From assembly GCF_025567415.1 (NCBI RefSeq), contig NZ_JAOQJV010000006.1, positions 1 to 64,000 of the forward strand: 64,000 bases of DNA, in the 5' to 3' direction. Within the stretch, counting starts at the first letter, position 1. The number at the start of each line of letters is the position of its first letter. This DNA is from Claveliimonas ammoniilytica (GTDB lineage Bacteria > Bacillota > Clostridia > Lachnospirales > Lachnospiraceae). The position numbers and the translations under genes were made by a program. Of the stretch, positions 25,547-34,635 are shown piece after piece. A model generated the notes under the pieces. The model was not told where the DNA came from. It worked only from the letters and a program-made list of their open reading frames with translations, and did not search any database.

Positions 25547-25651
25547 AAAAAGGCGCACTGAGACACTGCTCTTTGCAGTATCTACAGCACGCCTTTGTGA
25601 TGCACATGTTCGATTGGGATTCATTATATAGGAAACATCTGCTCAGGTCAA
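25547..25651 (-). promoter_or_regulatory. gltBD promoter and leader terminator
   Basis: Minus strand: TTGACC (25651-25646), 17 bases, TATAAT (25628-25623). About 20 bases after the expected start, a long hairpin opens with AAGGCG (25595-25590) and closes with CGCCTT (25555-25550) followed by T residues. ATCGAAC (25614-25608) precedes it, as in the amt leader. A competing hairpin CAC-AAAGGC-GUG (25599-25588) has a hexaloop with A first and G fourth, the rule described for ANTAR-protein targets. Antitermination is inferred; a clear first ANTAR hairpin is not seen. Confidence 0.65.
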
Positions 25652-25735
25652 TCCTGTTTCGCCATTTTTAGTTTTATGAAATGAATTAGTTAAAAAGTAT
25701 CAATTCATTTTTCTTGATTGTTTTTAACATTTTGT

Positions 25736-26623
25736 TTAATTTTTGCAAGTTTTAATTACATGTCTTTCATTTTTTCTTCGTGCTAATTCCGCATCCATGG
25801 CCTCCAGAAATGTATATGGAACTTGCAGATCACCATATCCACAGGCGAGATCCAGACCCTTCTTCATAGCTCCATGGAAATCACTTCCACCAGACCTCAG
25901 GCATCCGCATTCCTGCGCAATCTGCTCTGTTGCCTGACGCCATTCATCATCAAACTCACAGTACTGGGTCTCCAGTCCGTCCGCTCCCATGCGTATCAGA
26001 CGTCTCGCCACATCCTTACAGTGTTCCGGATCCTGCGGATCGATCTGATGCAGATGTGCTACAAAGATCAGTCCTCCCGCATCATGAACTAATTGAATAC
26101 ACTCTTCCGGTGACAGGACTTCCTTTTGTACATATCCCGGTGTGCCCTTGGACAGATACTTGCGCAGTGCTTCTTTGAGTTCTGTGGCATATCCTCTTGC
26201 AATCAGAATCTGGGCAATATGCCCTCTCGCCAAGATTTTCCCCTCTCCAAGTGCATCCAGATCTCTTCTGTCTATCTGAAAGCCCGCTTCATGAAGCTTA
26301 TCTACCATCTTATAATTACGTTCCTGACGGCTTGCAGCCATATCATCCAGTCGCTTAATTAGTCGTTTATTTTTACAATTGATAAAAAGCGAAGTCATGT
26401 GTACATCGCAGTCATCTACGCGGGTGCTGAGCTCCGCTCCAGGGATCACCCGAATCCCCAGTTCCTCACCTTCCATAGAAGCTTCTTCCACTCCTGCTAC
26501 GGTGTCATGGTCTGTAATCGCAATCGCGCTAAGTCCCTTTTGCTTTGCGTATTTAACAAGCTCTGTCGGCGTATATGAGCCATCCGACGCGGTTGTGTGA
26601 GTATGCAGATCTACTATCTTCAT
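25736..26623 (-). CDS. PHP-domain phosphoesterase (RNase AM/YciV-like)
   Basis: Protein of 295 aa. PHP metal-binding motifs are DLHTHTTASDGSYTP at the N-terminus, ITDHDTV (residues ~37-43), the mid-protein VAHLHQID and the C-terminal GGSDFHG. This single-domain PHP family includes 5'-3' exoribonuclease RNase AM and 3',5'-nucleotide bisphosphate phosphatases. It is transcribed away from the ABC importer and downstream of no obvious operon partner. Exact substrate is unproven. Confidence 0.85.
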   Translation of the reverse strand: MKIVDLHTHTTASDGSYTPTELVKYAKQKGLSAIAITDHDTVAGVEEASMEGEELGIRVIPGAELSTRVDDCDVHMTSLFINCKNKRLIKRLDDMAASRQERNYKMVDKLHEAGFQIDRRDLDALGEGKILARGHIAQILIARGYATELKEALRKYLSKGTPGYVQKEVLSPEECIQLVHDAGGLIFVAHLHQIDPQDPEHCKDVARRLIRMGADGLETQYCEFDDEWRQATEQIAQECGCLRSGGSDFHGAMKKGLDLACGYGDLQVPYTFLEAMDAELARRKNERHVIKTCKN

Positions 26624-26727
26624 AGTGTTCCATCACCCCTTTCATCTCCTAGTCTACCCTGTTTCTCAGTGTTTTGCAAGTATTTCTCATTTTACTTATT
26701 TTTAACTCATTTTTACACGTTTTACCC

Positions 26728-26756
26728 TTTACATAGCATGCATTTCATGTTATTGT
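26728..26756 (+). promoter_or_regulatory. Promoter of the ABC importer operon
   Basis: TTTACA (26728-26733) and TATTGT (26751-26756) with a 17-base spacer. The leader holds two copies of TTTGCAA, 22 bases apart, and a short CTCTT/AAGAG hairpin before the start; these could be operator elements but nothing identifies a regulator. Confidence 0.45.
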
Positions 26757-26844
26757 AAAAATGTAATCAATAAATTTGCAACGGGTTTTTTACATTTGCA
26801 AACATCAACTCTTTTTTTAAGAGCGAACTGAGAGGAGGTTCACT

Positions 26845-27912
26845 ATGAAAAAATTTCTGTCACTTTTAGTATGTTTGATGCTGACACTCGGACTGATCGG
26901 CTGTGCATCCGGCAGTGATGACAAATCTGCTGACACCGACAAAAAAGAAAGCAGCGACGAAGCGACAAATGACGAATTGAAAGGACACCTGGTTATTTAC
27001 ACATCAGAGCCTCAGGATCTGGTTACTGAGATGTTAGATGATTTCGTATCTAAGAATCCTGGCGTTACATACGAACTGTTCCGTTCTGGTACCGGTGATG
27101 TAAAGACCAAGCTATCTACCGAGCTGGATGCTGGCAGTACAGATGCTAACGTTCTGTGGTTTGCAGACCTGGGTTATATGTATGACCTGGACGATCAGGG
27201 TCTGATCTACCACTACTCTCCTGAGAGTGCGAAGGATCTTCCGGATACTTATAAGTACAATGACGGTATGGGTCATGAAGTACGCGCGATCTACTCTGTA
27301 CTGGCTTACAACACCACACAGATTGACAAAGCTCCTAAGGATTGGGACGATGTTACATCTGATGACTACAAAGGATCTCTTGCAATTGCAAATCCTGCAT
27401 ACTCCGGTGGAGCTATGACAACACTTTCTGTTCATGTAGAACCGGACAACGAATCCACAGTTGGATGGGACTGGTATCAGAAGCTTGCTGACAACGATGT
27501 CAAGATGGAGCAGTCTAATGGTACCCTCCTCACTAAGGTAGCATCCGGCGAGTACAAAGGTGCTGTTATCGTTGACTACCTGCCACGTAATTCCAAGAAC
27601 GAAGGTTCTCCGATCGATTACGTATATCCGGAATCCGGATCTGTACTGATTCCTACACCACTCTGTCTGATGGACAATATGTCTGATGAAGACAAAGCTG
27701 CTGCTGAAGCATTTGTTGACTATATGTTCGACATCGAGACGCAGAAGCTGTTTGTACAGCAGGGCTATGTTCCAATGATCAGCGAAGCTGCTGAAGGAAC
27801 AGAAGTACCGACTATCGATGATATCAAAGTATTACCGATGGACGTTAACTACATGAGAGAGAACTCAGGCTCTATGCTTGAAAAGTTCACAAGCATTTTC
27901 GGAGCACAATAG
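26845..27912 (+). CDS. ABC transporter substrate-binding lipoprotein
   Basis: Protein of 355 aa with a lipoprotein signal ending LGLIGC (lipidated Cys20), then an acidic linker and a family 1/8-like periplasmic-binding fold (YTSEPQDLVTEMLDDF start, similar to FbpA/AfuA and 2-aminoethylphosphonate binders). It delivers substrate to the fused permease and ATPase encoded next. Ligand could be ferric iron, a phosphonate or another anion; iron-ligand Tyr pairs cannot be confirmed here. Preceded by GAGAGGAGG. Confidence 0.85.
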   Translation: MKKFLSLLVCLMLTLGLIGCASGSDDKSADTDKKESSDEATNDELKGHLVIYTSEPQDLVTEMLDDFVSKNPGVTYELFRSGTGDVKTKLSTELDAGSTDANVLWFADLGYMYDLDDQGLIYHYSPESAKDLPDTYKYNDGMGHEVRAIYSVLAYNTTQIDKAPKDWDDVTSDDYKGSLAIANPAYSGGAMTTLSVHVEPDNESTVGWDWYQKLADNDVKMEQSNGTLLTKVASGEYKGAVIVDYLPRNSKNEGSPIDYVYPESGSVLIPTPLCLMDNMSDEDKAAAEAFVDYMFDIETQKLFVQQGYVPMISEAAEGTEVPTIDDIKVLPMDVNYMRENSGSMLEKFTSIFGAQ

Positions 27913-27936
27913 CACACCGCTATAGAAGTAACTTCG

Positions 27937-27976
27937 ACAGCAGGAGCCGCGCTTTTGCCGGTTCCTGCTGTTTTTA
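27937..27976 (+). terminator. Intra-operon terminator after the substrate-binding protein
   Basis: ACAGCAGGAGCCG (27937-27949) pairs with CGGTTCCTGCTGT (27959-27971) with one G-U, followed by TTTTT. Placed between the binding-protein and permease genes, it likely lets most transcripts stop after the first gene so that binding protein is made in excess. Confidence 0.8.
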
Positions 27977-28074
27977 TATAATGCCAGGGTCTAAGATCTT
28001 TCATCCACATGAGCTTGCTCATAAATGGACAAAAGCATTATTTAACCAATATTTTTAAGAAAGGACGTGATACC

Positions 28075-29775
28075 ATGTTTAAGAAAAACGGCTCCAATTC
28101 TTCGCGCGGTTCTCTCGCGCCTACGATCATCTGGTGGGTAGTCGTAGCTTTTCTTGCACTGTCTGTTATCTATCCTTCTATCCGTCTGATACTGAACAGT
28201 TTGAAGGTAGGTGACGGATATGGCCTTGATAACTATGTTACCGTATTCTCAGATCCAGGTATTCTGCGGAGTATGAAAAACTCGTTTATCGTAGTAATTC
28301 CTGCTACCATATTTTCCACCATCATCGGTGTATTTTTATCATGGGTAGTTGTCCGCACCAATGTTCCCGGCGTGAAATACTGGAAAAGACTCCTGTCGAT
28401 TCCTTACTTTATCCCTCCTTTTATCGGGGCGATTGCATGGACATTTCTTTTGGGACCGGTAGGATATTTCAACAAATTTTTAATGAACACTTTCGGATTT
28501 GAGCAGGCTCCAATGAATATCTACAGTCTGGGCGGCATGATCTTTATCATGTCCATGTACCGTTATGCGGTATCTTTTATCGTAGTATTACCTACCATGA
28601 AGCGTATCTCCGCTTCTGTTGAGGAAGCAGCACGTATCTCCGGTGCCTCTCCATGGCGCACCCTGCGTGACATTACGCTCCCACTGATCACCCCTTCTAT
28701 TATGGGTGCCATGTTATTGACATTTATGTTCATTCTGGCGGACTTCGGTGTATCCTCTGTATTAGGTGCCCCGAATCAGATCCACCTGATGACCACTCAG
28801 ATATATTACATGATCAACAACTCAACGATTGCAAACAACCTTCAGGTTGCATCCGCATATTCTCTGTTCTTATCCCTCTTTGGACTGGTCGGTCTGTGGG
28901 TATACAACAGAGTCCTTGCAACTAATAAGTTCGTTGTTGTAAGCGGTAAAAGTGCAGCGGTAGAACCTACCAAGTTGAACAAGGGACCTCGTTGGATCCT
29001 CTTTGCAATCCTGGTAATCTTCTTCCTGTTCACAACCTGTGCACCAATCCTTGCAACGCTGATCACATCTCTGACCAAGACCTACGGTCTTCCTTTTGGT
29101 CCGGAAAATATGACATTCCAGAACTTTGCACAAATGCTACAGATTCAGAATGTAGCAAGGGCATTTAAGAACAGTCTGTTCCTGTCTGTTACCTCCAGTC
29201 TTGTGATTACGATCGTTACTATGATCATTGCTTATATCAGCATTCGCGGCGGTATCCGTGGTGTAAAGGGCGTGAAATTCATGCAGATGACCGTTGTACT
29301 TCCTTATGCAGTACCTGGTGTCATCATTGCACTGTCCATGATCCTTGCATTTTCACAGCCTATTGCAGGCGTGAGACTTTATAACACAATCTGGATCTTA
29401 TTGATTGCTTATATTGCCAGGTTTATGAATCTGGGCTACAACAATATATCCGGTGCCATCAGTCAGGTAGACACCTCTCTGGAAGAAGCTGCCCGGATCT
29501 CCGGAGCATCACAGCTCCGGGCATTTAAGGATGTCATGCTTCCTTTATTAAAGAGCAGTTTGATCAGTTCCTTCTTCCTGGTAGTAGCACCTACCATCTC
29601 CGAGCTGTCACTTTCAAGCCTGCTGTGGTCAGTAGGTAATGAGACCATCGGAACTATTGTATTCTCCGCCAAAGAAGAAGGACGTATTCTTTTAACTGCA
29701 GCAATTGCTATTATACTGATTATTCTGGTTGTCTTTATCAATCTTCTGGTTAACAGCCAGACTGATAAAGACTGA
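28075..29775 (+). CDS. ABC transporter permease, two fused halves
   Basis: Protein of 566 aa with about 12 membrane segments and two BPD_transp_1 units, each with an EAA loop contacting the ATPase: EEAARISGASPWRTLRDI in the first half and EEAARISGASQLRAFKDV in the second. Fused-permease architecture is typical of the FbpB/AfuB and phosphonate-type importers. The ATG at 28075 has AAAGGA upstream; the open frame extends to 28009 without a good site. Confidence 0.9.
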   Translation: MFKKNGSNSSRGSLAPTIIWWVVVAFLALSVIYPSIRLILNSLKVGDGYGLDNYVTVFSDPGILRSMKNSFIVVIPATIFSTIIGVFLSWVVVRTNVPGVKYWKRLLSIPYFIPPFIGAIAWTFLLGPVGYFNKFLMNTFGFEQAPMNIYSLGGMIFIMSMYRYAVSFIVVLPTMKRISASVEEAARISGASPWRTLRDITLPLITPSIMGAMLLTFMFILADFGVSSVLGAPNQIHLMTTQIYYMINNSTIANNLQVASAYSLFLSLFGLVGLWVYNRVLATNKFVVVSGKSAAVEPTKLNKGPRWILFAILVIFFLFTTCAPILATLITSLTKTYGLPFGPENMTFQNFAQMLQIQNVARAFKNSLFLSVTSSLVITIVTMIIAYISIRGGIRGVKGVKFMQMTVVLPYAVPGVIIALSMILAFSQPIAGVRLYNTIWILLIAYIARFMNLGYNNISGAISQVDTSLEEAARISGASQLRAFKDVMLPLLKSSLISSFFLVVAPTISELSLSSLLWSVGNETIGTIVFSAKEEGRILLTAAIAIILIILVVFINLLVNSQTDKD

Positions 29776-29797
29776 TACAAAAAGGAGGTACTGAATA

Positions 29798-30868
29798 ATG
29801 GGAAAATTATCTATTCGCAATCTTACAAAGTCCTATGGGGACCATACTGTTGTTAATAAAGTAAATATCGAAGTGGATGACAGTCAGCTTCTGACCATCG
29901 TCGGCCCATCCGGTTGTGGTAAAACGACAATCCTCCGCATGATTGCAGGATTCATCGAGCCTACCGGTGGACAGATCTATCTGGACGATAAACTGTTGGT
30001 TGATGTTGAGAACCGCATAGCTCCGATTGCTCCTGAGAAGCGTAATATCGGCATGGTATTCCAGTCATATGCCGTATGGCCACATATGAAAGTATTTGAT
30101 AATGTAGCATATCCGCTAAAACTTCGCAAGGTCAGCAAAGACGAGATTAAAAGTGAGGTCATGCGTGTATTGAAGGTTGTACACTTGGAAGGACTGGAGA
30201 ACCGCATGGCTCACGAGCTGTCCGGCGGACAGCAGCAGCGTGTTGCCCTTGCCCGTGCACTGGTCATGAAGCCAAAGCTTCTTCTTCTGGATGAACCACT
30301 CTCCAATCTGGATGCAGCACTCCGTGAAGAAATGCGCGGTGAGATCAAAGAGATCCAGCGCACCCAGCACATTACCATTATCAACGTAACACATGATCAG
30401 ATTGAGGCCATGACCATGTCAGACCGTGTAGCAGTCGTGAGAAAGGGAGTTCTGGAACAATTTGCTTCTCCTTATGAACTCTATGAAGAACCGGTCAATA
30501 CATTTGTGGCACGTTTCATCGGATCTGCCAACATTCTGCCAGCCACGAAAAAGGCGGATGCTGTCCGTGACAGCGATGGCATGATGGACGTCATGGTAGC
30601 CGGATGTTATCCGTTGAAAGTACCATATGTAGATTCTAAAAATGAGCAGGGATTTGTAGCTGTGCGAACTCATCACATGGCTCCAAACGAAGCCTCTCCA
30701 TTAAAAGCGCATATCCGACGCGCTCTGTATCAGGGCAGTCAGATCGAATACTATCTGGAAGCTCCAGGATGTGAGATGTTCCGTCTCCTGACCGATGTAA
30801 GCTTTATCCAGCCAGAAGGAGCAGACATCGCAGTAGATATTACAAAGGCGGTGTGGTTAGATGAGTAA
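29798..30868 (+). CDS. ABC transporter ATP-binding protein
   Basis: Protein of 356 aa: Walker A GPSGCGKTT (residue ~34), signature LSGGQQQR, Walker B LLLLDEPLSNLD, then a C-terminal TOBE-like regulatory domain (from about residue 245). This is the FbpC/PotA class. Its end overlaps the start of the MBL hydrolase gene by 8 bases, so the hydrolase is part of the operon. Confidence 0.93.
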   Translation: MGKLSIRNLTKSYGDHTVVNKVNIEVDDSQLLTIVGPSGCGKTTILRMIAGFIEPTGGQIYLDDKLLVDVENRIAPIAPEKRNIGMVFQSYAVWPHMKVFDNVAYPLKLRKVSKDEIKSEVMRVLKVVHLEGLENRMAHELSGGQQQRVALARALVMKPKLLLLDEPLSNLDAALREEMRGEIKEIQRTQHITIINVTHDQIEAMTMSDRVAVVRKGVLEQFASPYELYEEPVNTFVARFIGSANILPATKKADAVRDSDGMMDVMVAGCYPLKVPYVDSKNEQGFVAVRTHHMAPNEASPLKAHIRRALYQGSQIEYYLEAPGCEMFRLLTDVSFIQPEGADIAVDITKAVWLDE

Positions 30869-31622
30869 TTTTAATAATTTTACATTTAAGATCAATATCT
30901 TAGGCTGGTGGGGCGCATTTCCACAACCGGGCGGTGCCACCTGCGGCGTGCTTGTCACTACGAGCGAAGGTAAGTTCCTGTTAGACTGTGGCGGCGGTGT
31001 GTTATCCAAATATTTTGAGCACGCCAATCTGACCGATCAGTTCCAGGGGGTACTTCTCTCCCATCTTCATTATGACCACATGGGAGATGTCGGATGCCTG
31101 TATTACGCTATCAACTATGCGCTGCGTGTAGGTCTTCGTTCCAACAAGCCACAGGTCTATGCGCCAAAGACTCCGGAAACTATGTGGGATGCAGTACAAT
31201 ATCCATTCTGCGATACCCACATACTGGAAGACGGCATGAAGATACATATGGCAGGCGCAGACATTACCGTCAAGAAGGTCAATCATACGATCGAATGCTA
31301 TGCATTTCGCATTGAGAAAAATGGTAAAACGATCGTATATTATACGGATACCACATATGATCCGTCACACACAGATTTCATCAAAGGTGCTGACCTTTTG
31401 ATCTGTGAAGCAACCATTTCCATGGGAACCAGACACACCATCGGTGCCGGTCACATGACCGATATCGAAGCAGGTCAGACCGCTGCCAACGGCAATGTCA
31501 AAGAGCTGTGTCTCTACCATCTGCCAAGTGACGGCGATATCCCATTCATGCGGATCCGCGCAGGTTCCGCATACAACGGCGAGATCTACACTCCGGATAT
31601 CCGTTCAGAATTTATCATCTGA
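30861..31622 (+). CDS. MBL-fold metallo-hydrolase
   Basis: Protein of 253 aa of the RNase Z/PhnP-like metallo-beta-lactamase fold. Metal motif SHLHYDHMGD (HxHxDH), later YYTDTTYD, GHMTDIEAG and LYHLP. Translation is coupled to the ABC ATPase gene. A processing enzyme for the imported compound, for example a cyclic phosphodiester or phosphonate derivative, is plausible from the context only. No signal peptide, so cytoplasmic. Confidence 0.85.
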   Translation: MSNFNNFTFKINILGWWGAFPQPGGATCGVLVTTSEGKFLLDCGGGVLSKYFEHANLTDQFQGVLLSHLHYDHMGDVGCLYYAINYALRVGLRSNKPQVYAPKTPETMWDAVQYPFCDTHILEDGMKIHMAGADITVKKVNHTIECYAFRIEKNGKTIVYYTDTTYDPSHTDFIKGADLLICEATISMGTRHTIGAGHMTDIEAGQTAANGNVKELCLYHLPSDGDIPFMRIRAGSAYNGEIYTPDIRSEFII

Positions 31623-31636
31623 CAGGAGGCAAGCTG

Positions 31637-32326
31637 ATGCTGAAACTATTTGACCCTATCCGGGACTTTTCATTCCTGTCCATTGCACTGCGCGTCCTGT
31701 TCACCTGTATTTCCGCAGGACTGATCGGTTATGAACGTGGTCTGGAAGGAAGAGCCGCCGGATTTCGTACGCATATTCTGGTAGCACTCGGCGCATGTAT
31801 TGTCATGTGTGTCGATCAGTACCTGGTTACTATGATCAATCCCAATGCTGATCCTGCAAGACTTGGCGCACAGGTTATCAACGGCATTGGTTTTCTCGGT
31901 GCCGGCACGATCCTTGCCAACGGCAAACGTGTAACCGGTCTTACTACAGCCGCCGGACTATGGACCATGGCATGTGTCGGTCTTGCATTTGGCTGCGGAT
32001 ACTTCGAAGGCGGATTTCTCGCCACTGTAACCATGCTGATCGTATTGATCGTGCTACACAAAGTAGAAGGCCGCACTTCTACTCTGGTAGGAATGGAACT
32101 CCTGATTGAAATTGAGAAGTCCGATGATATCCCGTACCTTCTCAAAACCATAAAGCTATGCGGTATCAAAGTCGCAAATATTACCATCAACGACGCACCA
32201 CAGGGTGCTTCCAAAGGGCATCTGGAGGTTCGCCTCTCTCTTCTGGTCGGGCGTAATTTTGACGCTTCCCACCTGTTAGACGAGTTAGCATTCCATATAC
32301 CAGTGGTTAAATTCGAAGAACTCTGA
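31637..32326 (+). CDS. MgtC/SapB-family membrane protein
   Basis: Protein of 229 aa with N-terminal membrane helices bearing the MgtC signatures GYERGLEGRAAGFRTH and LGAQVINGIGFLGAGTI, then a soluble C-terminal domain (about residues 145-229) of ACT-like type. MgtC proteins influence magnesium/phosphate homeostasis and F-ATPase activity in other bacteria. It follows the MBL gene by 14 bases, the last member of this operon. Specific role here unknown. Confidence 0.88.
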   Translation: MLKLFDPIRDFSFLSIALRVLFTCISAGLIGYERGLEGRAAGFRTHILVALGACIVMCVDQYLVTMINPNADPARLGAQVINGIGFLGAGTILANGKRVTGLTTAAGLWTMACVGLAFGCGYFEGGFLATVTMLIVLIVLHKVEGRTSTLVGMELLIEIEKSDDIPYLLKTIKLCGIKVANITINDAPQGASKGHLEVRLSLLVGRNFDASHLLDELAFHIPVVKFEEL

Positions 32327-32450
32327 TCATACCGCAACCTGAACTTTATAAATAGGATACTACTTTATTTCCGCAAATGAAATGTCCTGTGTTTGTCAGT
32401 TTTCACAGCTTTTCCGTTGGAATCACCCGAAAAAGTAACAAGGTTTTCCA

Positions 32451-32479
32451 TTTACAAGCATCCTATGTTGTACTATAAT
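32451..32479 (+). promoter_or_regulatory. Promoter of ispG
   Basis: TTTACA (32451-32456), 17 bases, TATAAT (32474-32479). The 258-base spacer upstream of ispG holds this promoter and, before it, only a weak CTGTG/CACAG hairpin. Confidence 0.65.
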
Positions 32480-32585
32480 AGAAACTGTATGTTTTTGCGC
32501 ATATTTAAAAAGCACAGATAACAAATGACAGATATATTATAGAAGAAACACAAGGATTTACAGGCTGTTATTGGAGGAAAAAGCT

Positions 32586-33650
32586 ATGTATAGAAACAAA
32601 ACAAGACAGGTAATGGTGGGCAATGTCCCAGTCGGTGGTGACGCTCCTATTTCCATTCAGTCTATGACAAATACCAGAACGCAGGATGTAGCCGCAACGG
32701 TAAAGCAGATCAATGAACTTGCTGCTGCCGGATGCGAGATCATCCGCTGTGCTGTACCGGATATGGAAGCAGCCAGAGCTATTTCGGAAATCAAGAAACA
32801 AATTAATATTCCTCTTGTGGCAGATATCCACTTTGATTATCGACTTGCTATCGCAGCAATCGAGAATGGAGCAGATAAGATCCGAATCAATCCCGGCAAT
32901 ATCGGAGCACCGGAACGTATCCAGGCAGTCGTAGAGAAAGCGATTGAATATCATGTACCGATCCGTATCGGTGTCAACAGCGGTTCTCTGGAAAAGCACC
33001 TGGTTCAAAAATACGGCGGCGTAACTGCTGAGGGACTGGTAGAAAGTGCCCTCGACAAGATCCACATTGTAGAACAATACGGATTAAAAGATATCATCGT
33101 CAGCATCAAGTCATCGGATGTCATGATGTGCATCAGAGCTTACGAGCTGATGGTACAGAAAACAGATTATCCTCTCCATGTAGGAATCACTGAATCAGGT
33201 CCTCTGGGTGGAGGCATTATTAAGTCCAGCGTCGGACTGGGTGCTATCCTGTATCAGGGCATCGGTAATACGGTTCGTGTATCCCTGACCGGAGAACGTG
33301 TCGAAGAGATCAATACAGCCAAGAAGATCCTGGCTGCCTTAGGACTCAGAAAGGCCGGTATTGAGGTCATCTCCTGCCCGACCTGCGGACGTACACAGAT
33401 CGATCTGATCACACTTGCCAACCAGGTAGAAAAGCTGGTAGCTCAGTATGATCTGGATCTCAGAGTTGCCGTTATGGGTTGTGTAGTCAACGGTCCCGGA
33501 GAAGCCAGAGAAGCAGATCTCGGCGTAGCCGGCGGATGCGGTGAAGGACTTCTGTTTAAAAAAGGCAAGATACTCCGAAAGATGCCGGAAGATCAGCTGT
33601 TAGCTGCCCTCAAAGATGAGCTGGACCACTGGGAGGAAGAAAGGATCTAG
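32586..33650 (+). CDS. ispG: (E)-4-hydroxy-3-methylbut-2-enyl-diphosphate synthase
   Basis: MEP-pathway isoprenoid enzyme (354 aa) converting MEcPP to HMBPP with a [4Fe-4S] cluster. The N-terminal barrel begins QVMVGNVPVGGDAPISIQSM; C-terminal cluster ligands sit in SCPTCGRTQ and GCVVNGPGEAREAD, the latter with the catalytic Glu. The ATG at 32586 has GGAGG eight bases upstream; an upstream in-frame TTG (32571) overlaps that site and is rejected. No other MEP gene is adjacent. Confidence 0.95.
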   Translation: MYRNKTRQVMVGNVPVGGDAPISIQSMTNTRTQDVAATVKQINELAAAGCEIIRCAVPDMEAARAISEIKKQINIPLVADIHFDYRLAIAAIENGADKIRINPGNIGAPERIQAVVEKAIEYHVPIRIGVNSGSLEKHLVQKYGGVTAEGLVESALDKIHIVEQYGLKDIIVSIKSSDVMMCIRAYELMVQKTDYPLHVGITESGPLGGGIIKSSVGLGAILYQGIGNTVRVSLTGERVEEINTAKKILAALGLRKAGIEVISCPTCGRTQIDLITLANQVEKLVAQYDLDLRVAVMGCVVNGPGEAREADLGVAGGCGEGLLFKKGKILRKMPEDQLLAALKDELDHWEEERI

Positions 33651-33662
33651 CGAAATATATTT

Positions 33663-34613
33663 ATGAGAAAAATTGTTGATAACGAGCGTATGATGCTGCG
33701 TGTATGCGATCTCTATTACAATCGTGATATGAGTCAGAGTGACATTGCTAAGATTATGGACATCTCCAGACCTACCGTTGCCAGACTTCTAAAAAGCGCC
33801 AAACTAAAGCGAATCGTAGAGATCACGATCTCCGATCCGCAGGAACGGCGTTATTCTGAACTGGAGCAGAAACTGGAAAAGACGTACCATCTGCAGGAAG
33901 TCATTATTGCAGACACTGTAAGCACCACCAATCAGCAAAAAGATGTTCTGGGAAAAGCCGCAGCAGGTTATCTGAAGTCCATATTGAAGGACAATGATAT
34001 CATCGGCGTAGGCATGGGTACAACAATCCGTTACATTGCACCATATGCTCCCAGACAGTTTCAGAATCTCACATTTATCCCGCTTCTAGGCGGAACCGGT
34101 AATGTAGATTACACACTGGATGCGAATCACGTCGTAGACCACCTGTCAAAAGCCTTCTGTGGGGAAGGGCAACATCTGTATGTCCCTGCGGTTGTCTCTC
34201 ATGTACAGACCAAACGTACTCTTATGAAAGAAGACAGCATCAGACAGATCATGAACGCTTATGATCATCTGAATGTAGCTCTAGTCGGTATTGGTACAGC
34301 AGACAACACCTCTTCCGCTTTCCGAAGCGGATACTATTCGGACGAAATGAAACAGCAGGCAGTCAAAGACCAGGTATGCGGAGATATCTGTATGCATCTC
34401 TTCGATAAGGAAGGGCAAACTGATCGCTTCCCGTATAATAAACAGATCGTCGGTGTGAATCTGAACAAATTAAAAAAAGTCCCTTATGTCATCGGTATTG
34501 CTAACGGTGTACGGAAGGCAGAAGCCATACGGGGTGCCATAAAGGGAGGCTATATTAACGTATTAGTTACGGATGCTCAGTGCGGAGAGGCACTGACCAG
34601 ATTAAATGATTAA
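33663..34613 (+). CDS. SorC/CggR-family transcriptional regulator
   Basis: Protein of 316 aa with an N-terminal helix-turn-helix (residues ~20-42, MSQSDIAKIMDISRPTVARL) and a SorC-type sugar-phosphate-binding domain (for example GVGMGTTIRYIA and GIANGVRKAEAIRGAI). Such proteins sense phosphorylated sugars. It starts 12 bases after ispG and is followed within 22 bases by the HPr-like gene, a hint that it controls carbohydrate-linked genes including itself. Confidence 0.88.
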   Translation: MRKIVDNERMMLRVCDLYYNRDMSQSDIAKIMDISRPTVARLLKSAKLKRIVEITISDPQERRYSELEQKLEKTYHLQEVIIADTVSTTNQQKDVLGKAAAGYLKSILKDNDIIGVGMGTTIRYIAPYAPRQFQNLTFIPLLGGTGNVDYTLDANHVVDHLSKAFCGEGQHLYVPAVVSHVQTKRTLMKEDSIRQIMNAYDHLNVALVGIGTADNTSSAFRSGYYSDEMKQQAVKDQVCGDICMHLFDKEGQTDRFPYNKQIVGVNLNKLKKVPYVIGIANGVRKAEAIRGAIKGGYINVLVTDAQCGEALTRLND

Positions 34614-34635
34614 TTGAATATTGGAGGGCAATGAT

